From Natronoarchaeum mannanilyticum (GTDB lineage: Archaea; Halobacteriota; Halobacteria; Halobacteriales; Natronoarchaeaceae), in NCBI RefSeq assembly GCF_039522665.1, contig NZ_BAAADV010000008.1, forward strand, positions 164,909 to 228,908: a DNA stretch of 64,000 bases, given 5' to 3'. Shown here piece after piece: positions 17,933 through 26,846 of the stretch. The translations under genes were made by a program, and so were the position numbers. The notes beneath the pieces were generated by a model. The model saw nothing but the letters and a program-made list of their open reading frames with translations. It searched no databases and had not been told where the DNA came from. Positions within the stretch are counted from its first letter, which is position 1. Each line of letters begins with the position of its first letter.

Positions 17933-18937
17933 ATGCAACTCGGTACCGGCCTCTTTACCTGCCAGCAGCGACCGGACGACGACCGCTCGACCAGCGAGAT
18001 TTACGACGAGATGCTCGAACTCGGCCGCGTCATCGACGACGCCGGCCTGGACAGCGCCTGGGTCTCCGAGCACCACTTCCTCGAGGACGACTACCTCTCC
18101 GGCGTGATTCCCGCGCTGGGCGCGCTCGCCGCCGTCACCGACGACGTCGAACTCGGTCCGTGTATCGCCCTGGCGCCGCTGTACGACTCGGTCCGGCTCG
18201 CAGAGGACGTGGCGACCGTCGACCAGATCAGCGGCGGTCGCGCGACGCTGGGACTGGCCATCGGCTCGAACGTCGCCGAGTTCGACGCCTTCGGCATCCC
18301 GGACGACGAGCGCGTCCCGCGGCTGGCCGACACCGTCGACGTCCTCCGCGGGGCGTGGTCGGAGGGTCCGCTGGAGTACGATCCCGAGTTTCACGACATC
18401 TCGCCGGACGTGACCGTGACGCCCGAGCCCGCCCACGACGTCCCCATCATGCTCGGCGGCGCCGCGAAACCGGCCGTCCGTCGGGCCGCCCGCACCGGCG
18501 ACGCCTGGTGCGCGCCCTCCTCGCTGTCGGTCGAGGGCGTCGAAAAGCGCGTCGAGGACATCCGCAACGTTCGCGAGCACGAAGACGTCGACGGTGACTT
18601 TCAGGTGTACGTCCTCCAGCACGGCTTCGTCGGCGACTCGAGAGAGGAGGCCTGGGAGCAGATGCGGGAGGGGTACTTCTACATCCAGCGTCGGTACGAG
18701 GAGATCTTCTCCGGCGAGCCCGTCGACGAACTCGACGCCGAGCGCAAGCAGGAACTGAAAGAGCAGGCCATCTTCGGCACTCCCGACCAGGTCGTCGCGG
18801 AGCTGGAAGAGTACCGGGACGCGCTCGGCGACGACGTCCACTTCATCTTCCGCACCTACCATCCCGGCATCGGTACCGAGCGCATGGCGACGTGCATCCG
18901 GCGACTGGGCGAGGAAGTCCGGCCCGAACTCGCGTAA
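17933..18937 (+). CDS. LLM-class (luciferase-like) flavin- or F420-dependent oxidoreductase
   Basis: 334 residues, TIM-barrel of the bacterial luciferase family. Typical segments are AWVSEHHFLEDDY near residue 40, the central RATLGLAIGSN, and the C-terminal FGTPDQVVAELEEYRD. Haloarchaea make F420, so the cofactor may be FMN or F420. Upstream promoter context is short and the second PaaK gene follows 50 bp downstream in the same direction, suggesting an oxidoreductase-ligase operon. Confidence 0.92.
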   Translation: MQLGTGLFTCQQRPDDDRSTSEIYDEMLELGRVIDDAGLDSAWVSEHHFLEDDYLSGVIPALGALAAVTDDVELGPCIALAPLYDSVRLAEDVATVDQISGGRATLGLAIGSNVAEFDAFGIPDDERVPRLADTVDVLRGAWSEGPLEYDPEFHDISPDVTVTPEPAHDVPIMLGGAAKPAVRRAARTGDAWCAPSSLSVEGVEKRVEDIRNVREHEDVDGDFQVYVLQHGFVGDSREEAWEQMREGYFYIQRRYEEIFSGEPVDELDAERKQELKEQAIFGTPDQVVAELEEYRDALGDDVHFIFRTYHPGIGTERMATCIRRLGEEVRPELA

Positions 18938-18987
18938 TCGACCAGGAATCTTTTTGATAGAGAACGGCCTCTGTATCGAATGAGAGG

Positions 18988-20289
18988 ATGAGACACAGTA
19001 ACGAGTCTCTCGACCGCTCGGAGCTGCGCGAGGTACAGGCGGACAGGCTCCGCGAGACGGTCGCACGCGCATACGAGAACGTTCCGTTCTACCGCGAGAC
19101 GCTCGACGACGCCGGAGTCGACCCCGAGGACATCGACAGCATCGAGGACGTCACGAAGTTGCCGATGACGACGAAGGAGGCTTTCCGCGACGAGTATCCC
19201 GACGGCCTGTTCGCCGTCGACGACGAAGAAGTCGCCCGCATCCACGCCTCCTCGGGCACGACCGGCAAGCCAAAAATCGTCTCGTACACCGACGAGGATC
19301 TCGATCTGTGGGGTGAGACGATGGCTCGTTCGCTGTCGGCCGCCGGCGTCGACCCCGGCGACACCGTCCAGAACGCCTACGGCTACGGCCTCTTCACCGG
19401 CGGCCTGGGCTTTCACGAGGGCGCCGAAACGCTCGGGACGACAGTCGTCCCGACCAGCAGCGGCGGGACGCAGCGACAGATCGAACTCGCCGACGACCTT
19501 GACAGCGACGTCCTCGCGTGTACGCCCTCCTACGCGCTGTACTTCGCCGAGACCGCCGAGGAGATGGGGTACGACCCCCGCGAACTGTCCATCTCGGTGA
19601 TCGCCTACGGCGCCGAGACCTGCACGGAGCCGATGCGCGAGGAGATCGAGGACGCGCTCGACGCCACCGGCATCAACAACTACGGGCTCTCGGAGATCAT
19701 CGGCCCCGGCGTCGCTGCCGAGTGCCACGAGGCCCAGGACGGCCTGCACGTCTGGGAGGACCACTTCTACCCGGAGGTCGTCGACCCGCGCACCGGCGAG
19801 CCCGTCGAGGACGGTGAGGAGGGCGAACTCGTCCTCACCACGCTCACCAAGGAAGCACTGCCGGTCCTGCGGTACCGCACGGGCGATCTGACGACGCTGA
19901 ACTACGAGGAGTGCGAGTGCGGCCGCACGATGGTGCGCATGGACAACGTCACCGGCCGCACCGACGACTTGCTCGTCGTCCGGGGCGTGAACCTCTACCC
20001 CAGCGAGATCGAGCACACGGTCGTCGACATCGACGGCGTCGCTCCACACTACCGTATCGACCTGTATCAGGAGGACAACCTCGACGTGCTGGAGTTGACC
20101 ATCGAGCGCGCCGAGGAGGTCGACCGCAGCGACGAGGCGCTGCGCGAGGACATCCTGACCCGGCTGGAGAACGTCCTCTCGTTCACTCCCGACGAGCTTG
20201 AACTGGTCCCGGCCGGCGGCATCGAGCGCACCGAGGTCGGCAAAGTCCAGCGCGTCTACGACCACCGCGAGTCAGCTACCTACCCCTAA
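18988..20289 (+). CDS. paaK: Phenylacetate-CoA ligase (copy 2), C-terminal codons supplied by a TnpB element
   Basis: 433 residues with the same motifs as copy 1: SSGTTGKPK, YGLSE, YRTGDL and the CECGRTMVRMDNVTGR block. Copy 1 ends VYDHRN, whereas this copy ends VYDHRESATYP. The extra residues and the stop codon lie in the right end of the TnpB element at 20272 onwards, including its CCCCTAAAGGGG hairpin. The element thus landed at the very end of the gene and changed only the tail. Function is probably intact. Substrate may differ from copy 1. Confidence 0.92.
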   Translation: MRHSNESLDRSELREVQADRLRETVARAYENVPFYRETLDDAGVDPEDIDSIEDVTKLPMTTKEAFRDEYPDGLFAVDDEEVARIHASSGTTGKPKIVSYTDEDLDLWGETMARSLSAAGVDPGDTVQNAYGYGLFTGGLGFHEGAETLGTTVVPTSSGGTQRQIELADDLDSDVLACTPSYALYFAETAEEMGYDPRELSISVIAYGAETCTEPMREEIEDALDATGINNYGLSEIIGPGVAAECHEAQDGLHVWEDHFYPEVVDPRTGEPVEDGEEGELVLTTLTKEALPVLRYRTGDLTTLNYEECECGRTMVRMDNVTGRTDDLLVVRGVNLYPSEIEHTVVDIDGVAPHYRIDLYQEDNLDVLELTIERAEEVDRSDEALREDILTRLENVLSFTPDELELVPAGGIERTEVGKVQRVYDHRESATYP

Positions 20290-21564
20290 AGGGGTGGGCT
20301 TGTCAGTGGACTCTCGTTCTACCGACACGGGAGTGTCGGACGCCACTTCAGTAGCGTTCACGGTCATCACCCCTGACTTCAGGGCGTACTGACAGAACGC
20401 CCCTCCAGTAGGGGACTTCTGCCCCCGCTGGAGTTTGAGCGCGAGTTTCCGCGCCACGTTCTTCGCCGCGTTATAATCCGCATTCGCTGCGTACCCACAG
20501 TCACGGCACTCGAAGTGCTGGTCGTCCCGGTTTTCTTCAAGGGTACACCCACACTTCGAACACTGCTGGCTCGTGTACTGTGGCTTCACCGCGTCCACAA
20601 CGATGCCGTACTCTTCAGCCTTGTACTCGACCATCATCTGGAGGGCGTTGAACGCCCACTGCTGGAACTTCTTCCCGTCGCTGATACGTTCTCGAATCCG
20701 CTCTAACTTCTCGAACGCGATATGCGTGCAACCGTGGAGGCGAGCCTCCTCAATAATGGCCTTGGAACACTGGTGGAGATAGTCTTCACTCCAGCGTCCG
20801 AACCTGTCACCGATACGCTGGAAGGTCAAGTGGGCGCTCCGCGTGCCCGTCTGTTGCAGGCTGGCGCGGCGTTTTTCGAACTCGCGGCGGTGATGGTTGA
20901 GGTAGTCGGCGTTCCCGATGAACCGACCCGTGCTGGTGACGGCGATGTGGTCGTTGACGTTGCAGTCCACGCCGAGGACCTTCGAATCCTCGGCTTTCTC
21001 AGGACTATCAACGTCGAGTTCCCGCTCCATCACCGCGTGGAGGTAGAACTCGTCGGCTTCGCTGTCGTAGTGGACGGTACTGGTTGAGAAAGGGTAGCTG
21101 TCGTTCAGCAGGTACTCGCCATGCGGTGTTCTTCCAGGGTCGTCGGGAAGGTCGTACTCGCATTCGACCCTCCCGTTGACGGTGGCGAGGCTCACCTTGT
21201 CGCGGTAGTAGGTGGCTGCTCGCTTGTCGTAGACGATGCTGAACGTGTCGTACTCTGGCTTGCTAGTGTTTTCGCCGTCAGCAAGCCTGTCAACGCAGCT
21301 GTCGATGTCATCAGTGGCGCGTTTGATGGCTTTCTGCACGAGGTTCGCGTGCAGTCCGTCGGTTTCTTCTCGGAGGTCGTCGTAAATGGCGTCTTCAGCT
21401 TCGCTTTTGCTGGTCACACAGTCCTCGTCTGGGTAGCGCCATGCCCAGTCTGCGGTGCGGTTGGCGCAGTACTGGAATTTGGAGTTGGTGGCGTGGAGGT
21501 CACTCTTGCGGTCGTCGGGCACGTCGAGGCGGACGCGCACGGTGCGAGTTACCTCCCACGCCAT
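20272..21564 (-). CDS. tnpB: TnpB, RNA-guided nuclease of IS200/IS605-type element
   Basis: 430 residues from the ATG of MAWEVTRTVR (an upstream in-frame ATG adds 7 residues). The RuvC-like residues are visible: Asp in VLGVDCNVNDH, Glu in IAFEKLERIRE and Asp in ADYNAAKNVARK. The zinc finger is CSKCG...CRDCG. All are intact, so it is probably active as a nuclease guided by an omega-RNA transcribed from the right end. Its stop lies just inside paaK copy 2. Confidence 0.93.
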   Translation of the reverse strand: MAWEVTRTVRVRLDVPDDRKSDLHATNSKFQYCANRTADWAWRYPDEDCVTSKSEAEDAIYDDLREETDGLHANLVQKAIKRATDDIDSCVDRLADGENTSKPEYDTFSIVYDKRAATYYRDKVSLATVNGRVECEYDLPDDPGRTPHGEYLLNDSYPFSTSTVHYDSEADEFYLHAVMERELDVDSPEKAEDSKVLGVDCNVNDHIAVTSTGRFIGNADYLNHHRREFEKRRASLQQTGTRSAHLTFQRIGDRFGRWSEDYLHQCSKAIIEEARLHGCTHIAFEKLERIRERISDGKKFQQWAFNALQMMVEYKAEEYGIVVDAVKPQYTSQQCSKCGCTLEENRDDQHFECRDCGYAANADYNAAKNVARKLALKLQRGQKSPTGGAFCQYALKSGVMTVNATEVASDTPVSVERESTDKPTPLGVGS

Positions 21565-21700
21565 CTGTATCACAGTACTGTCCACCCTTTATTAATATTT
21601 TTGAATAACGTTGGAGAGTCGGCAGTGCTGTTTTCGGTGGTTTGTGGTAATGTGGCTTACGCGCTTCCCCCCCACGGCTAAAGCCGTGGGCTTCCGCGCT
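20272..21700 (-). mobile_element. Solitary tnpB element (IS200/IS605, IS1341-type)
   Basis: Contains only tnpB, with no tnpA. The right end, at low coordinates, has a CCCC-TAAA-GGGG hairpin (20283-20294) inside the last tnpB codons. The left end has a perfect stem CCCACGGCT/AGCCGTGGG (21671-21690). These hairpins are the usual ends of this family, which makes no target duplication. The outer boundary at about 21700 is an estimate. The right-end flank is the 3' end of paaK copy 2. Confidence 0.85.
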
Positions 21701-21779
21701 GTTACCACTGTGAGCGCGAACGCGGGACCGCCGGAACATCAACGTTTATTCGTGCGCCTCTGGAAACTGATAGACGAGT

Positions 21780-22163
21780 ATGGACATCGAAGCGTTCTTC
21801 GAGAACATGCCGTTCGCCGACCTGCTCGGCGTCGAAGTGACCACCGTCGACGACGGCCACGCCGAAGGACACATCGAGATGCGCGAGGAACTGTCCTGGA
21901 ACGAGGACAAAGTGATGGCCCACGGCGGCGTGACGTTCACGCTCGCCGACACCGTCGGCGGGGCGGCGCTGGTCTCGATCGTCGACCAGCCGGTCCCGAC
22001 GATCGACATGCGCATCGACTACCTGGAAGCCGGAACCGGCGACCTCCGGGCCGAAGCCGACGTGGTCCGACAGGGCGGCGACGTCGGCGTCGTCGACGTC
22101 GACGTCTACGCCGAGGACGGCGCCCACGTCGCGGACGCGCGCGGCGTGTACAAGACTGGCTGA
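21780..22163 (+). CDS. PaaI-family hot-dog thioesterase (second copy)
   Basis: 127 residues with the PaaI-type motif VMAHGGVTFTLADTVGGAA and a conserved strand RIDYLEAG. It is divergent enough from the copy at 1768-2163 not to be a recent duplicate. It follows the left end of the TnpB element directly and may have been separated by it from the PaaK/LLM operon. Confidence 0.88.
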   Translation: MDIEAFFENMPFADLLGVEVTTVDDGHAEGHIEMREELSWNEDKVMAHGGVTFTLADTVGGAALVSIVDQPVPTIDMRIDYLEAGTGDLRAEADVVRQGGDVGVVDVDVYAEDGAHVADARGVYKTG

Positions 22164-22302
22164 CGGGAGCGAGAGTCGGTGCAGGCGACGCCCGGATTGG
22201 GCTCGGTGTACCACCGTTCTCGCGGGAAATTCCTGAAACGCCAGTCGTACGTTCGCTAGTACACCCCCAATTATTATTATATTCTTTCTCGGAACAGTTA
22301 CT

Positions 22303-25032
22303 GTGCCGGAGAATACTCGACAGAACTGGCAAGGCGTATCGCGACGCGACGTCCTGAAAGCGGGCACGGCAGTCGCCGGAATCGCCGGCGGCGTCACCCA
22401 GACGGAGCTGGCCTACGCCCGGCCCGGCAAGAAGCCGGTCACGGTGAGGATAAAGCGCGACGAGTACGGCGTCCCGCACATCTACGCGCGGGGCGGCGAC
22501 AGTCGCGCGCCGGTGTTCTACGGGTACGGCTACGCGACGGCGGAGGACAGGCTCTACCAGCTCGAACTCTACCGTCGCTACTACCACGGAACCGTCGCGG
22601 CGGTCCTCGGCGAAGGTGAGGGCGACAACGACTGGGTCCAGTTCGACAAGGAGGCCCGCCGGAACACGGCGGGCGAGCCCTCCCTCGACGAGCAGGCCCA
22701 GGAGCAGCTGACCGAGGAGCAACGCGGCGTGTTGCAGGCCTTCACCGACGGCATCAATCGATACATCCGCGAAGTCCGCGACAGCGACGATCGAGAGTTC
22801 CACAAGGGGTTCCAGGACCACGGCTTCGAGCCCGACGAGTTCACGACGGAGGACGCCGCCGGGATGTTCGTCGGGAGCATGGCGTACTTCAGCGGCTTCC
22901 AGCTGGAGACGCTGGGCGCGACGGTCGTCGACATGCTGGCCGAAAAGACCGGCGACGAGGATGAGGCGATGGAGCTGTTCGAGGACCTCAACTGGGGGAA
23001 CGACCCCGGCGCGCCGACCTCGACCGTCCAGTCCGGCGAGGGGTACACGCCGCCGTACACGGACGTCGAGACGGGACGGACGAGCGCGACCGAACCGGCA
23101 GAGCGCGGGTCGTCCGGCGAGACGGCGTCGGCGAGCAATCGCATCACGGGCGGAAACTTCGCGATCCCGACCGACGCGCAGGCGGTCCACGAAGCCGAGA
23201 TGGAGCGGGTCCGGACGCTCGCGACCGGGCTCGACGAGCTCGGGCTCCCCATCAAGTACGGCAGCAACGCGCTCGCGGTGCAGGGCGAGGTGACCGAGAG
23301 CGGCGACGCCCTGCTGATGGGCGGTCCCCAGATGGGGTTCAACACGCCCTCCATCATGTACGAGGCGGGGCTGCACGGGCCGGACTTCGACGTCGCGGGC
23401 ATCACCGTCGCGGGCTACCCGTTCATCATGTTCGGGCACAACCGCAACGGCGCGATGACCTCGACGGCGGGCATCGACAACTGCCTCCAGATGTTCACCG
23501 AGTCCATCACCGTCAACGAGGACGGCCCCGACACCTACGCCTTCCGGGGCGAGGAACACGAGGTCGAGACCGAGGAGAAGACGATCGAGGTCGCGGACGG
23601 CGAGAACGTGACCTACACCGAGCGGCTCACCCGCCACGGGGTCGTCACGCAGTGGGATCCCGACAACGGCCAGGCGCTGGCCCAGACCAAGTCCTACTCC
23701 GGCAGGCACATGAACTCCTGGCGGGCCTACTACGAGGCCCAGTTCGCGTCGGACGTCGAGGAGTTCAAGCAGGCGGCCCAGCGCTGTGACTACGCACTGA
23801 ACTTCATGTGGGCCGACAAGAGCGGCGACATCGGCTACTTCCACCTCGGGCGCTACCCCGACGCCGAGAGCGTCGAGTGGGACACACGCCTGCCCGCCGA
23901 CGGGACGAAGTACGAACTCACCGAGGACGACTACCTGAGAGCCGCGGACGGGGACGTTCCCTACGCCATCAACCCCGATCCCGGCTACTCGGCGCAGTGG
24001 AACAACAAGCCCGCGCCCGACTGGAACAACGGCGATCTGAGCTACTCCTGGTCGACCGACCACCGCGTCCAGCGCATCATCAACCTCGTGGAGCACCGTC
24101 TCTGTGACCACGGTGCGGTCGACTACGAGTTCATGAAGGAGGTCGTCTACGACATCGCCTTCGTGGATCTCCGGTCGATACGGTACAAGGACCACCTGCT
24201 GGACGCGCTGGAGGACGCCGATCTCTCCGAGACCGAACGGCGGGCGAAGGCGCAACTCGAATCCTGGGGACACCTCCGGCAGGCGGACGGGGAGGACCAC
24301 ACCGGCCAGTACCCCGCCGGCTACACGATCTGGGACGCCACGTTCCCGAAGATCCTCCGGGAGGTGTTCGCGGAGACGCTCGGTAGCGCGTACGACCCGG
24401 CGTCGTACTTCCTCAACTACGACTACGGCCGCGGGACGCTGATGCGGGTGCTCAATCCCGACGAGACCGCACTGTCGACGGGAGCCGACTACGTCGGCGA
24501 CAGCCCGGACGACGAACTCGTCGGCGCGTTCCGGGCGGCCGTCTCGGAGCTCGATGAGGAGTCCGACGGCGATCCCTCGACCTGGCGATCGGACGCGCGC
24601 ATCGAGGAGTTCGACAACATGGCGCTGTTCGGCATGCCCATCGGCGTCACGACGGCCGGCGAGATGGCCTGGGTGAACCGCGGAACGGAGAACCACATCG
24701 TCCGCCTCGGCGACGACCTCGAAGCCGAGAACGTCCTCCCGCCGGGCAACGACGGCTACGTCGCCCCCGACGGGTCGACCGGCGACCACTACGACGATCA
24801 GCTCGAACTGTTCCGCGACTTCGAGTACAAGCCGCTGCTGTTCGGCGACGGCGAGGTCAACGCCGCGGCGGAGTCGACGCAGACGCTGACCCCGAGATCC
24901 GGGAACGGTCGGCGTCGAGGTCCACCGCAACGTCCAGGCAATTCCGACCGCGACAGGGACCGGGACGCTGACTGCTGCGGCGACGAGCACGGGCGGGGTG
25001 AACGGCGGAACGGAGACGCCGGACGAAACTAG
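22303..25032 (+). CDS. Tat-exported penicillin-acylase-family (Ntn) amidase
   Basis: 909 residues from a GTG start. Twin-arginine signal GVSRRDVLKAGTAVAGIAGG (R14-R15) predicts folded export. The precursor has the alpha/spacer/beta order of penicillin acylases: alpha-chain segments GVPHIYARG and GYGYATAEDRLYQLE, then the autocatalytic nucleophile in KYGSNALAV (S321), which becomes the beta-chain N-terminus, and MFGHNRNGAMTSTAG. The C-terminal ~40 residues are Arg/Asp/Gly-rich low complexity. Family members cleave amide bonds of acyl side chains, classically phenylacetyl. In a phenylacetate-CoA ligase locus an extracellular release of an aryl-acetate or similar acid is an attractive inference. 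Quorum-signal acylase is an alternative. Confidence 0.9.
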   Translation: MPENTRQNWQGVSRRDVLKAGTAVAGIAGGVTQTELAYARPGKKPVTVRIKRDEYGVPHIYARGGDSRAPVFYGYGYATAEDRLYQLELYRRYYHGTVAAVLGEGEGDNDWVQFDKEARRNTAGEPSLDEQAQEQLTEEQRGVLQAFTDGINRYIREVRDSDDREFHKGFQDHGFEPDEFTTEDAAGMFVGSMAYFSGFQLETLGATVVDMLAEKTGDEDEAMELFEDLNWGNDPGAPTSTVQSGEGYTPPYTDVETGRTSATEPAERGSSGETASASNRITGGNFAIPTDAQAVHEAEMERVRTLATGLDELGLPIKYGSNALAVQGEVTESGDALLMGGPQMGFNTPSIMYEAGLHGPDFDVAGITVAGYPFIMFGHNRNGAMTSTAGIDNCLQMFTESITVNEDGPDTYAFRGEEHEVETEEKTIEVADGENVTYTERLTRHGVVTQWDPDNGQALAQTKSYSGRHMNSWRAYYEAQFASDVEEFKQAAQRCDYALNFMWADKSGDIGYFHLGRYPDAESVEWDTRLPADGTKYELTEDDYLRAADGDVPYAINPDPGYSAQWNNKPAPDWNNGDLSYSWSTDHRVQRIINLVEHRLCDHGAVDYEFMKEVVYDIAFVDLRSIRYKDHLLDALEDADLSETERRAKAQLESWGHLRQADGEDHTGQYPAGYTIWDATFPKILREVFAETLGSAYDPASYFLNYDYGRGTLMRVLNPDETALSTGADYVGDSPDDELVGAFRAAVSELDEESDGDPSTWRSDARIEEFDNMALFGMPIGVTTAGEMAWVNRGTENHIVRLGDDLEAENVLPPGNDGYVAPDGSTGDHYDDQLELFRDFEYKPLLFGDGEVNAAAESTQTLTPRSGNGRRRGPPQRPGNSDRDRDRDADCCGDEHGRGERRNGDAGRN

Positions 25033-25116
25033 ACGCGGATTCACCGCCCTGTCGGGTCGGCCGCGGTCCCGGGGTCGGTGCCCCTCTGGCCCGCGAACGG
25101 GATGACGAGTACGGGA

Positions 25117-25317
25117 TCAGGAGGAGTCCGGTAGCTTCCCTCGCCGCTCGAAGATCGACTTTATTTCCGAACTCTCGAGGAGGTCGAGGAGGCTCTCGTC
25201 GCCGCTGCGGTAGGATTCCCACTCCTCGTCGGTGAGATACTCCTGTTTTTCCTCCGTCGTGAGGAGATCCTCGAGCGTGTCGTCGATGTCTTCGGGGTCG
25301 TAGCCTGGGATCGGCAT
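25117..25317 (-). CDS. Small acidic protein of unknown function
   Basis: 66 residues, MPIPGYDPEDIDDTLEDL start, rich in Asp/Glu with predicted helices and no Cys or hydrophobic segment. It is last in a minus-strand run after the tandem EthD protein and the HD protein, 78 bp below the HD gene. No family recognised. Coding is supported by composition and position rather than by homology. Confidence 0.6.
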   Translation of the reverse strand: MPIPGYDPEDIDDTLEDLLTTEEKQEYLTDEEWESYRSGDESLLDLLESSEIKSIFERRGKLPDSS

Positions 25318-25395
25318 ATATAGCTAGACTAACTCGGCTCCCTTATACTGTGGGGCGGACTACCACACTGCGACGAGAAGCGGACTGCGATCGAG

Positions 25396-25986
25396 TCACT
25401 CCTGGGTCTGGGAGTACTGGTCGACCCACTCCTGAAGCGTGATGCCCATCGCGGACTGGGTGATCGCGTTCGAGGACGCGGAGTTGGCGCTCTTGACGAG
25501 TTCGGCCTCCACGGTGCGAGTGGGGATCTCGCCGATGAAGTGTGGAATCGCACGCTGGACGGCCAGCGGACAGCCGACCTCGTGGGCGAGCGCGTAGCCC
25601 GACAGCGAGTGGGGGATCTCTTCGGTCGCGTACGTCGGGTCCGGTTCCAGGAGTTTCTCCTCGTCGACGAAGTCGACGTACTCGTAGCACTTCCCCACGT
25701 CGTGGAGGAGCGTCGCGGCCACGATGACGTCCATGTCGGGGTCGGCGCCGTGGAACTCCCGCTGTTCTTGCGCTGACTCGCGCGCGATGCGCGTGACGCC
25801 CCGGACGTGTTCGACGTTGGTCACCTCGTGGATGTTCCAGGCGTAGGGAACGTCCGCGATGTCGCGCCAGCCGCCGCGGTCGAGCGCGAGCGTCCACGCC
25901 TCGACGACCTTCTCTCGCAGCCCCTCCGAGGAGATATAGTCGAGTTCGGGAAACGCCTCTCTGACCTGCGTCTCGTAGTCCGGCAT
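25396..25986 (-). CDS. HD-domain phosphohydrolase-like protein
   Basis: 196 residues. The HD signature is complete: His in NVEHVRGVTRIA, the HD pair in LLHDVGKCYEYV, and a later His in IPHSLSGYALAHE with a C-terminal Asp-poor helix. It probably hydrolyses a phosphoester, possibly a nucleotide; some HD proteins in catabolic clusters are diverged enzymes. Only 3 bp separate it from the upstream tandem EthD gene, so they are co-transcribed. Confidence 0.87.
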   Translation of the reverse strand: MPDYETQVREAFPELDYISSEGLREKVVEAWTLALDRGGWRDIADVPYAWNIHEVTNVEHVRGVTRIARESAQEQREFHGADPDMDVIVAATLLHDVGKCYEYVDFVDEEKLLEPDPTYATEEIPHSLSGYALAHEVGCPLAVQRAIPHFIGEIPTRTVEAELVKSANSASSNAITQSAMGITLQEWVDQYSQTQE

Positions 25987-25989
25987 GGT

Positions 25990-26706
25990 TTAGCCCTGAT
26001 CTTTGACGAGCCGTTCCCACCCGATGAACCGGGGCCGCTCGTCGATCGCCAGGAAGTTGTCCACGTCCTCGCGGGCCTCTTTGGCCTTCCCGCCCGGCGC
26101 GTCGTAGTCCCGGGATCCCTCGCTCCCGAGTGCCCGGTAGAGCTTGTCCAGATCCTCGAAGTAGAGTTCGGCGACGCCGTCGAACTCCGCGTTCTCGGGG
26201 TCGGTCGGGATGACCGTGTTGTACTTGACGACGCCCTCGATCTCGCGGGCGATGGGCGTGTGGTTGTTCTGCCAGTGGTCGATGAACTCCTCGTGGGTCA
26301 TGTCGTCCTGCCGGACGAGAAAGGCGGAGTGTTTGTAGAGGCCGTCCGTGTCGCCGTCGACCTCGTCTTTCTGGACGATCTCCTCGCCGATGATGCGCGG
26401 CCGCTCCTCGACGGCGAGGAAGTTATCCACGTCGTCGCGCGCCTCGGCGGCGATCTCCTTCGTCGGGTCGTAGTCGCGGGAGCCGGGACTCCCCAGCGCC
26501 TCGTACAGGTCCTCCAGCGTCTCGAAGTACAGTTCGGCTAACCCGTCGAACTCGGCGTGTTCGGGCTCGGTCGGGAGCACCTGCTGGTAGCGGACGACGC
26601 CCTCGATGTCTTTTGCGATGGGCGTGTGGTTGTTCTGCCAGTACTCGACGAACTCCTCGTGGGACATCCCCGCTTGTCGTACTAACAGAGCGACGTGCTT
26701 GTACAT
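25990..26706 (-). CDS. Tandem EthD-domain protein
   Basis: 238 residues built from two close repeats of about 115: residues 1-112 starting YKHVALLVRQAGMSHEEF and residues 123-235 starting YKHSAFLVRQDDMTHEEF. Each repeat has HWQNNHTPIA-type and ELYFE-type segments of the EthD barrel. Single EthD proteins dimerise, so the fusion makes a covalent pseudo-dimer. First gene of the EthD-HD-small protein operon, divergent from the aldehyde dehydrogenase. Catalytic role unknown. Confidence 0.87.
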   Translation of the reverse strand: MYKHVALLVRQAGMSHEEFVEYWQNNHTPIAKDIEGVVRYQQVLPTEPEHAEFDGLAELYFETLEDLYEALGSPGSRDYDPTKEIAAEARDDVDNFLAVEERPRIIGEEIVQKDEVDGDTDGLYKHSAFLVRQDDMTHEEFIDHWQNNHTPIAREIEGVVKYNTVIPTDPENAEFDGVAELYFEDLDKLYRALGSEGSRDYDAPGGKAKEAREDVDNFLAIDERPRFIGWERLVKDQG

Positions 26707-26846
26707 CGAGCGTCTCTTCGACAGGATTACAGATAAAACCTATTGCTGGCGCCGATCCGGCCCGTTCGGTCGCTCGACGGTGGGGCTCGTCCGGGGTCTC
26801 CCCGGCAAAACCACTAATACCCTATGTGTATGATTCGTATACAAGT

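Noticed and set aside
21937-25044. 1035-codon minus-strand open frame opposite the penicillin acylase
   Set aside because: Shadow of the acylase gene: low-complexity, no domain, and the plus strand has signal peptide and catalytic motifs.
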